Shown here: one piece after another, positions 25,101-33,751 of the stretch
Layout: each line of letters starts with the position of its first letter
Numbering within the stretch: position 1 is the first letter of the stretch
NCBI GenBank assembly: GCA_030704615.1
Contig: CM060731.1
Span: 83,556,756 to 83,620,755, forward strand
Length of the DNA stretch: 64,000 nucleotides
Origin: Takakia lepidozioides
Lineage: Eukaryota; Streptophyta; Takakiopsida; Takakiales; Takakiaceae
Direction: 5' to 3'
Notes under the pieces: generated by a model
The model's input: the letters and a program-made list of their open reading frames with translations, nothing else
Told to the model about the DNA's origin: nothing
Database searches by the model: none
Position numbers and translations under genes: made by a program

Positions 25101-26342
25101 CCATGATGGAGTCGAAGAAATCTGATTACAAGGGCGAGCCATCACCAGTGTGGGAGAGGATTGTCGAGTTCCTCAGCACGGTGCGTGTTCTCTTTGGGTT
25201 CTGTGGCTTCTGCTCTCTTTGTCTGCTGTGGGCATGGATCGTTTATAAACTTGTCAGAATTCCATTTATTTTTGTTTGCAGGCTAAAATGACCAAATCGT
25301 GGGTGAACGGGAAGGAGAAGCCATATGCAGCCGAACTCATCATCTTGGACATCCCTGATGGGTTGGCAGTCCCGGATATCCCTCCATCGGGTGCTTGTCC
25401 GGGTTGGAATGCATTTGATGAGCGCTACTGGCGGTGGGTTTTTTCCTTTTGCAACTTCTTCCTTTCCGATGCAGGTGTTTTGGTGCTCATCCAGTCCATC
25501 GATGTTCGGTGTCGCCGTGCCCTTGCCAGCTATTTGAAAGCCTCGGGCATGAGAGTCGTGAAGACATGGAATTGTGTGAACAGCATGTACCTTACGAAGG
25601 GGGATCGTCCGGGAGAGATGGTGAGTTTCCCTTCTTCTTCCTCTTCTTTTTTGTTCTGGGATTGTGTTGTATAGGTCGCTCGAACTCATATGTAGGGGCC
25701 CGATTTTTTTTTGGTTCTTAGTTCCTTGTGGATGTCATGTTCGCAGACTCGTCTGTTTGAAGCTGTTTGTCTCGTCCGGGTGCATCCACCAACGACTCCG
25801 GCCGGCATTACGGAGTTTGCCATCACTCACGGGGGCAAGTTCATAGATGACAGGACAGATCCTCCCACGGATGACATGCATCACAACTACGTCGACAGCA
25901 ACGTGTGCTTGCGAAGGGGGAATGGGGTTCCTTGGAGAGGGGCGAGGGAGAGGAGCCCGGCTTTCATTCAAACGATTGTGGAGTGCTGCACCTACACAGA
26001 CGCCAGAGTTCTGGATTTGTCGATGGGCACAGGTTCGTCTCTTCAACATTCACATTTCATGAGGTTTGATTGAGCTTGCACTTTCAGCACTTTCCACCGT
26101 TCCGAATGTGTCTTCAATGTCTGCTTACTTCATTCTATTCCACTGCAGGTGCTTCGTACCACGCTTGCAAGGCCAGTGCGCGACATCTCTTTGGGATTGA
26201 AGGGGATGCTGAGATTTACAAGAACCTCCTGATGGGTTTGGGTGGACACACTTCTCAAGTCCTTCCGAAGCCCCGTCCCGCTGATACTGATACAGAGGAG
26301 ACTTCTGACAAGGAGCTGGACTCCGACTTTGCCTGTGAGTAA
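19113..26342 (+). CDS. ParB-like domain fused to permuted N6A/N4C-type DNA methyltransferase (transposon-borne, 9 coding exons)
   Basis: Exons from splice sites and phase: 19113-19424, 22608-23203, 23299-23491, 23604-24044, 24164-24387, 24529-25180, 25282-25620, 25747-26032, 26149-26342. They join without frame break into about 1,078 aa. Exon 1 is acidic with basic clusters (SPKRKG, TKK) that could be nuclear signals. Residues ~140-300 resemble the ParB/sulfiredoxin fold, with VWDGNHRLLAW near residue 255. Exon 6 (about residues 590-807) has an AT-hook-like basic stretch (GRGRKAKGK, KGRGRGK). The last three exons look like a beta-class (permuted) amino-methyltransferase: the motif IV position comes first (LIILDIPDG, ~830), then GVLVLIQS, and motif I with the SAM-site acid last (VLDLSMGTG, ~1,010, and HLFGIEGD, ~1,030). 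The catalytic (D/N/S)PP(Y/F/W) motif is not canonical (DIPDG), so activity is uncertain. No hallmark of a host housekeeping gene; it sits inside a transposon, divergent from the transposase. Confidence 0.7.
19500..22435 (+). repeat. Tandem array of 26 palindrome-bearing ~116-bp units, in intron 1 of the methyltransferase gene
   Basis: Each unit holds a ~34-bp palindrome, arms CTCAAACAGTGTGCG and CGCACACTGTTTGAG around a 4-base centre (GCAA or TTGC), plus an ~82-bp spacer conserved along the array (AATGTTTTAGGGTGCAAAAT, GATGAAATGAACCCTTCACT). Palindromes begin near 19508, 19623, 19738, 19855, 19970, 20086, 20203, 20319, 20435, 20549, 20665, 20781, 20898, 21014, 21129, 21245, 21361, 21471, 21590, 21706, 21824, 21940, 22055, 22165, 22280 and 22397. 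The last units (from about 22,055) are more diverged. The whole array lies between the donor at 19,425 and acceptor at 22,607. Every palindrome could form a strong hairpin in RNA or DNA. Confidence 0.9.
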
Positions 26343-26394
26343 GTTCAACCTGTGCATGCTTGCATTGTTGTTTCAATATCGAGAATCGCTGTTC

Positions 26395-27238
26395 TTGAGG
26401 CAAAGTGCACATGGGAGACATCCTCTTCGTTGGACTTGTGCATTGCATCATTGTGTTAAAAATGGGATTTTGTGGACATGTGTAGGAGTCCGCGTGCTTC
26501 CACTTGCCCTCCTGGGCTATCACACCTATTTGGACTTGTTTTCAGTCCTCCTCGGTCTTGTGTGCTACCTGTCTATGCGGAGGCACTCGCAGCAAGCATG
26601 TCCGTTCATGGCACTCAGAGTCCACCTTGCGATGGCCTTCGTAGAACACGTGGTGTTGGGGCCAGAATCTTTGTAGATGACATAGCACAGGAGGTGGACA
26701 CTGATTGTGATGACTGCGACACTTGATATGAAGTCTTCTTTTGGTTTAATTCTGGGACAAATTTGAAATGGGATGGTTGTGTGTCCTTATTGTCCTGTTT
26801 GCAATGTGTGCGTGGAATTCACATTCATGGTTCCAAACTATTGTTGGAGATGGGGGTTGCATGGACTGCCCGGATTGTTCCTTCAATATATTTGTTGTTT
26901 TGTGGACCTCACAGACTTGAGTACATTGCAAAAACAAACAAACCACTTTGGTTCGTTTACATCATTCTCGCATCATTTGCTAGTACGTCCCCAAACCATT
27001 CCTGCTAGAAGAATGGTTGGTGAATCCATCACGGTGAAGTCCACCTCATCAAAGACTGTTCAGGCATTCTCAATTCTCCCCACATCAACCCGCGGAAATA
27101 GGTTACACCACTCGGAAATAGGTGACATCCGCGGAAATAGGCACTGTTTGCATGCTGACGTGGCGTGAGCCTGTGCTGGGCTCACGCTTTCCTGGGCTCA
27201 CAGGCTCACGCCTCCAGGCTCACGGAATAGCACCCCCC
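26395..27238 (+). repeat. Long terminal inverted repeat, right copy, shared between two methyltransferase genes
   Basis: Reverse complement of 13,144-14,180 apart from a ~190-bp deletion. Inner end CTTGAGGCA at 26,395; outer end GAATAGCACCCCCC at 27,238. Subterminal content: two TCCGCGGAAATAGG-type motifs and GTGAGCC/GGCTCAC palindromes (about 27,160-27,225). Immediately outside comes TGCCTCAAG, the inverse of the inner-end sequence, and then the second methyltransferase copy in reverse. An open frame 26,472-26,726 (tail IFVDDIAQEVDTDCDDCDT) is conserved with the left copy. Confidence 0.75.
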
Positions 27239-27298
27239 TGCCTCAAGAAGAGTGATTCTCGATATTGAAACAACAATGCAAGCATGCACAGGTTGAAC

Positions 27299-30200
27299 TT
27301 ACTCACAGTCAAAGTCGGAGTCCAGCTCCTTGTCGGAAGTCTCCTCTGTATCAATATCAGCGGGACGGGGCTTCGGAAGGACTTGAGAAGTGTGTCCACC
27401 CAAACCCATAAGGAGGTTGTTGTAAATCTCAGCATCCCCTTCAATCCCAAAGAGATGTCGGGCACTGGCCTTGCAAGCGTGGTACGAAGCACCTGCAGTG
27501 GAATAGAATGAAGGAAGCAGACATTGAAGACACATATGGAACGGTGGGAAGTACTGAAAGTGCAAGCTCAATCAAACCTCATGAAATCCAAATGTTGAAG
27601 AGACGAACCTGAGCCCATTGACAAATCCAGAACTCTGGCGTCTGTGTAGGTGCAGCACTCCACAATCGTTTGAATGAAAGTCGGGCTCCTCTCCCTCGCC
27701 CCTCTCCAAGGAACCCCATTCCCCCTTCGCAAGCAGACGTTGTTGTCGACGTAGTTGTGGTGCATGTCATCCGTTGGAGGATCTGTCCTGTCGTCTATGA
27801 ACTTGCCCCCATGAGTGATGGCGAACTCCGAAATGCCGGCCGGAGTCGTTGGTGGATGCACTCGGACGAGACAAACAGCTTCAAACAAACGAGTCTGCGA
27901 ACAACACATTCAGAAGGAACTAAGAAGCTTAAAAAATCAGGCCCCTACATATGAGATCGAGCGACCTATACAACTCCATCCGAGAACCACCAAGAAGAGG
28001 AAGAAGAAGGTAAATTTACCATCTCTCCCGGACGATCCCCCTTCGTAAGGTACATGCTGTTCACACAATTCCATGTCTTCAGGACTCTCATGCCCGAGGC
28101 TTTCAAATAGCTGGCAAGTGCACGGCGACAGCGAATGTCGGCGGACTGTATGAGCACCAAAACACCTGCATCGGACAGGAAAAAATTGCAAAAGGAGAAA
28201 ACCCACCGCCAGTAGCGCTCATCAAAAGCATTCCAACCCGGACAAGCACCCGATGGAGGGACATCCGGGACTGCCAACCCATCAGGGATGTCCAAGATTA
28301 TGAGTTCGGCTGCATATTGCTTCTCCTTCCCGTTCACCCAGGATTTTGTCATTTTAGCCTGCAAACAAAATTACAATGGAATACTCAAGAGGATTGAAAC
28401 GATCCATGCCCACTGCAGAGAAGATGCAAAAGAGAACACGCATCGTGCCGAGGAACTGTACAATCCTCTCCCACACTGGTGATGGCTCGCCCTTGTAATC
28501 AGATTTCTTCGACTCCATCATGGCAAGGAATCCGACGTTGGCCATCTCCAACCTGGTAGGGCGAATGACCCTCGTCGGATGTTCCACTGCATGGTACGGG
28601 TCCTTGGGATCAACCACCCCCTTGTTCTTTCTCACGGATCCCCTACCATGCGGTGGAGTCTGCTGGACATGCACCACTGGGCCAATATCTGCAACACTTC
28701 CCTGCCCTTGTGCCACCTTTCCTCTACCCCTTCCTTTCCCCACAACACCAGCAACATCTTTCCCCTTTGCCTTTCTACCTCTACCCGGGGTATCCTGAGC
28801 GGGAGGCTCCTTCTTTGCAAGAGTCCTCAAATTTCGCTCATGAATGTCGAGGTCGGCTGCTGCGGCAGTGGCTGCAATTCGCTCATTCTCTCTCCTCAAA
28901 GACACCTCCGGAGCTGGGGTCTGAGAAGGAGGGCAATCCAAATACCAACCACAAGAAGATAGATGGTCTGGGCCCCAGTCATGCAAGATCCCAGTAGTAA
29001 ACATAGTCTGATTTCCAGCAGGGACAAGCCAGAGGTCCATGAAATCTGGATGTTTGTCCAAACAATTCTCTTCCATGAGAACAAACTTTATGTACCTGCA
29101 GGAACAAAGACAGCCTCATTATGCAATGCAATTATTGTCTCTCAGTTTTTCCATCACATTCCCCTTAAACTGTATGCGTCACAGTACATTGCAACCACAG
29201 GACACCAAGTAAACTGAACTGCCCAGAGAGTGCACCTGTAAAGGCATCGTTTCCAGGCTTCCTCTCCTTTTTCTTGCTGGTCAAGGTCATGTGTTCGACT
29301 GATGCCACCCTCCTTGCTGAACTCTCTAAAGAAACAAGAGTGCCACACTGTGGCTCTCCATTTCCTCATGTATGCTTCGAAGGAGACCTTCGGTGCTGTC
29401 ATAGTGATGCCATAGTCAGCCAGCTGAGTATGCAGAACCGACCGTGCCCTTTCTTCCAACTGCAAAACAATTCAAATGCAAGAATGAACCCAAAAAAATC
29501 ACTGCGAATGTGAGAGGCAATGGAAAGAGAAGGACAGGAAAAGAGAAAAGAAAGTGACACAGGAAAGGACAACACACCTGGCTCCAGTAAGTGGCCTTGT
29601 GAAGCCATGTGTCCAGCACATTGTCACTGACTGGAATGACACGCTGGGTCTTCTTCTCTTTCTCCGGCCTGGGGAACATGTGTGTATCCCTAACTGTGGG
29701 ATCGGAGTTCCATATCTGTAGCCACTTCACCTTCTGTTCTGAAGACACAACGGCGGTAGACATCCTGTGTAACTTCTCCTGGGCCATCTCTGGCTTGCCT
29801 GGCTTGTTATAATGGTTTTTTATCTCCAAGAGAAACTGCGCTCCGAATGATGGGTCGGCAATTCTCAACTGCTTCACAAAAGCACTCATTATAGTCCTTC
29901 TTGTAGCGGTCATCTCTTTTTGGATGTGAGTTTCAACCCCTTTTGCTGTCCTTCTCTCCTCAGGGGTTGACCTGTAGTATTCCAGTTTGCCACGCTCCCC
30001 TGCATCTGCAATGTCTTGCTGCAAAGGAATGCACGAGAGTTGCATGAACCGAAGGGCAAGGGAAACAAACAGAAACAAACATGTGGAAGCAGGACTATGG
30101 AAAGGGCAGATGAAGGAAGATGTATCTCACCGTGTACATGTACTCCATGAAAGCCTCGCGTGTCAACGAGTACCACGTTTCCGATGTCTTGGAGCTTTCG

Positions 30201-31007
30201 CACTTCTTGTACGTCTCCGCTGAAAGGATGGTCTTGAAGTTGGCCAAGGGCATTTGCCCGATCCTTTGTATCCTATACAGTGTGTGAACCAGACTCGTTT
30301 TGACATGCGATGTCTCCGTTCCTCTGCAGAATGATATCTGAAAGTCAGAATGAAATTCAAGGACTTTAATCAAAGAACCAAGGAACTGCAAGTGGAACAG
30401 GTAGAATGAGAAACCAACCTGTTCACATCATTCATTGCCGTCAGAAGACCCATCATGTTCCCCTCACAATCCAGCACCATCGATCGAACAGAGTAATGCC
30501 ACTCTTCCTCCTGTGAGTGCAGCCTCCCAATAACAGCCATCCATGCAAGCAATCGGTGGTTCCCATCCCAAACGTGAAACATCTTCCCCGAGAATGCCTG
30601 GGTGGAAGGTTTCCTGGAGAGAAGAAGTTCGAAGGATTTGTTCACCTGTCTCCAAATAGGATCCCAGGAGTCCACGATTGACTCATCCACAAGGAGCTCA
30701 TTGCCTGTGGAATCCTTTGTACAAACGTAAAACACTGCGGATCCATCCAAATACCCATGAACAAACTCGGCCTCTAGCTTGAGAATGTCCTTGATGAGGG
30801 GTGGTCGAACGACGGGCATGGAAACCATCCTACACAAGGGAATCTTCAACTTCCCACCCGGGGCAAGCATACTTTGCACCACAAGCTGAGAGTTTACCTT
30901 CTGACCCCCAGCATCTCAGCGGCTTTGCTTTCATAGAACTCATCGTCAACATCAACAATGATATCCTTCCCCAGTCCCGAAGGGATCTCCTCCGCCACAC
31001 TTTGCAT
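27299..31007 (-). pseudogene. Second copy of the ParB-like/methyltransferase gene, inverted and broken
   Basis: Eight exons colinear with exons 2-9 of the plus-strand gene: 30419-31007, 30131-30323, 29578-30018, 29236-29459, 28444-29095, 28020-28358, 27609-27894, 27299-27492. All have the same length as their partners except the first, one base shorter. That missing G, in a G run near 30,906, shifts frame about 34 codons after the internal Met. The donor of the intron after 28,444 is AT instead of GT (28,442-28,443). No homologue of exon 1 is found: the palindromic array upstream is cut at about 32,970. Motifs remain recognisable (VWDGNHRLLAWM; VLDLSMGSG, with Ser for Thr). It was probably functional once and is now a decaying 5'-truncated copy. 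Confidence 0.8.
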
Positions 31008-31108
31008 CTTCTCCTGCAGGGTTGTCCATTCAAATTGACATAAGAGTGAGGCATTAGACGAGGGTGTTTGAGCATGGCAAACAGGCCATCTGTGGTAGAA
31101 AAGGTGAG

Positions 31109-32935
31109 CTCAAACAGTGTGCGTTGACGCACACTGTTTGAGGTGCAAGGTAAGTGTTCATTGAACCGTAAGTATTGAAAGAACAATGTTTGAGCTGCCA
31201 GATAAGTGTTTATCGGTCCTCAGAGACATGCCCTATGTGGCCCATTCTCAAATGAAAAAGGCAATGATAAGGGTACCTCAAACAGTGTGCACCAACGCAC
31301 ACTGTTTGAGCTGCCAGGATAGTGATCATTCAACCACTAATTCAAACCCTATGTGGCCAATTTTCAGATGACAAGTGCAATGACATGGCAGCTCAAACAG
31401 TGTGCGTTGACGCACACTGTTTGAGCTGCCATGCAACTGATGATTGAACCTCCGAGACCTGCCCTGTATTGCCAAATTTCACAGGGGAAAAACAAAGACA
31501 AGGTGTGCTCAAACAGTGTGCGGCAACGCACACTGTTTGAGATGCCAGATAAGTGTTCATCTGTCCTCAGAGACATGCCCTATGTGGCCCATTCTCAAAT
31601 GAAAAAGGCAATGATAAGGGTAGCTCAAACAGTGTGCGCCAACGCACACTGTTTGAGCTGCCAGGATAGTGATGATTCAACCACTAATTCAAACCCTATG
31701 TGGCCAATTTTCAGATGACAAGTGCAATGACATGGCAGCTCAAATAGTGTGCGTTGACGCACACTGTTTGAGCTGCCATGCAACTGATGATTGAACCTCC
31801 GAGACCGGCCCTGTATTGCCGAATTTCACAGGGGAAAAACAAAGACAAGGTGTGCTCAAACAGTGTACGGCAACGCACACTGTTTGAGCTACCAGATAAG
31901 TGTTCATCTGTCCTCAGAGACATGCCCTATGTGGCCCATTCTCAAATGAAAAAAGAAATGATAAGGGCACCTCAAACAGTGTGCGCCAACGCACACTGTT
32001 TGAGCTGCCAGGATAAAGATGATTCAACCACTAATTCAAACCCTATGTGGCCAATGTTCAGATGACAAGTGCAATGACATGGCAGCTCAAACAGTGTGCG
32101 TTGATGCACACTGTTTAAGCTGCCATGCAACTGATGATTGAACCTCCGAGACCTGCCCTGTATTGCCGAATTTCACACGGGAAAAACAAAGACAAGGTGT
32201 GCTCAAACAGTGTGCGGCAACGCACACTGTTTGAGCTGCCAGATAAGTGTTCATCTGTCCTCAGAGACATGCCCTATGTGGCCCATTCTCAAATGAAAAA
32301 GGCAATGATAAGGGCACCTCAAATAGTGTGCGCCAACGTACACTGTTTGAGCTGCCAGGATAGTGATGATTCAACCACTAATTCAAACCCTATGTGGCCA
32401 ATGTTCAGGTGACAAGTGCAATGACATGGCAGCTCAAACAATGTGCGTTGACGCACACTGTTTGAGCTGCCATGCAACTGATGATTGAACCTCCGAGACC
32501 GGCCCTGTATTGCCGAATTTCACAGGGGAAAAACAAAGACAAGGTATGCTCAAACAGTGTGCGGCAACGCACACTGTTTGAGCTGCCAGATAAGTGTTCA
32601 TCTGTCCTCAGAGACATGCCCTATGTGGCCCATTCTCAAATGAAAAAGGCAATGATAAGGGTACCTCAAACAATGTGCGCCAACGCACACTGTTTGAGCT
32701 GCCAGGATAGTGATGATTCAACCACTAATTCAAACCCTATGTGGCCAATGTTCAGATGACAAGTGCAATGACATGGCAGCTCAAACAGTGTGCATTGACG
32801 CACACTGTTGGAGCTGCCATGCAACTGATGATTGAACCTCCGAGACCGGCCCTGTATTGCCGAATTTCACAGGGGAAAAACAAAGACAAGCTGTGCTCAA
32901 ACAGTGTGCGGCAACGCACACTTTTTGAGATGCCA
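31109..32935 (-). repeat. Second palindromic array: 16 units in a three-unit higher-order repeat
   Basis: Same palindrome arms as in the first array, centres GTTGAC, GGCAAC and GCCAAC in turn. Palindromes begin near 31109, 31277, 31392, 31508, 31623, 31739, 31855, 31971, 32087, 32203, 32318, 32434, 32550, 32665, 32780 and 32897, plus a half-site at about 31,187. Three different ~80-bp spacers follow in fixed order, one after each centre type, giving a ~347-bp higher-order unit repeated about five times. The spacers are unrelated to those of the first array except next to the palindrome. It lies upstream of the inverted methyltransferase copy, where intron 1 would be. Confidence 0.9.
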
Positions 32936-32969
32936 GATAAGTGTTCATCTGTCCTCAGAGACATGCCCT

Positions 32970-33360
32970 AGAGGTTTGCTATTTCATGAGCATGAGCGGC
33001 ATGAGCGGCATGAGCGGCATGAGCAGAGTAGTAACACAATCGGTTTTCATGAGCAGAAGTACAAATTTCGAAAATAAAAAACAATAAAAAAACAATAAAA
33101 AACAATAATTTAATGCAATGTGTCAGAAAAAACAAATATATTATTCGGCCCCTTGAAGGGAAAATTGCACTTTTGACAGTTGTGCTCATGATATTTTGTC
33201 TTCCGCTCATGCCAATTCCTAGCGACATGTGCAAATATGGCGTCGAATTTCGCGGTAATAGGGTCCGTAACCTGAAAAAACGACGACGTATTTCGCGGCA
33301 ATAGGTCTCTCTGGCGAAAAATGGTGCCGAATTCCGCGGCTATAGGTCCCCTCATGACAG
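32970..33360. repeat. Left end of another MULE-like element
   Basis: The array stops within a unit at about 32,969 and is followed by four tandem copies of a 10-bp phrase (gcatgagcgg, about 32,985-33,027), an A-rich stretch, and three motifs CGCGGTAATAGG, CGCGGCAATAGG and CGCGGCTATAGG (33,251-33,346). These are the inverse of the CCTATTTCCGCGG motifs in the 14-kb element ends. No target-site duplication was identified. Confidence 0.5.
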
Positions 33361-33361
33361 G

Positions 33362-33600
33362 TAATTCGGCGCCATTTTTCCAGTGCATGTTCGGACTTAG
33401 CCAGTTTTCGGCCCAAAAAAGAGAAATTCGGCGCCATTTTTCCAGACACTGGTACCAGTGCATGTTGGGACTTAGCCAGTTTTCGGCCCCAAAAAGAGAA
33501 ATTCGGCGCCATTTTCCCAAACACAGGTACCAGTGCATGTTGGGACTTAGCGAGTTTTCGGCCCCAAAAAGAGAAATTCGGCGCCATTTTTCCAGAAATG
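33362..33600. repeat. ~75-bp tandem repeat with ATTCGGCGCC
   Basis: Units start at ATTCGGCGCCATTTTTCC near 33,364, 33,426, 33,501 and 33,576, separated by CTGGTACCAG and TTTTCGGCCC(C)AAAAA. The last is partial. TTCGGCGCC is also the core of the satellite at 37.6-40.2 kb on the other side of the adjacent transposase pseudogene. Confidence 0.75.
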
Positions 33601-33751
33601 GCCCCAGAACTGCTTCTGTTGGATCTCAGTTTGAATGGAATATTGCCTCATTCCAGGAGTTTTGGGGTGCATTTCATTACACTGCAAAAAAAAAAGTCTG
33701 ATACAGCAAAATGCATTTGAAAATATCCATATGGAGGATTCCGTTTGCCCA

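Noticed and set aside
26335-26726. A tenth exon of the methyltransferase gene in the terminal repeat, via the good donor GTGAGTAAG at 26,335
   Set aside because: Joining to the acceptor at 26,485 puts an immediate stop in frame; without splicing the gene ends at TAA 26,340-26,342. Kept only as a possible relic.
13134-27250. Target-site duplication around the 14-kb element
   Set aside because: Left flank CACCTCGTAA and right flank TGCCTCAAGA do not match over 8-11 bp, so no duplication is claimed.
31109-32935. Many ~95- and 70-codon open frames with SNSVRQRTLFE-type peptides
   Set aside because: They recur with the repeat period on both strands because the palindrome lacks stops; they are shadows of the array, not genes.
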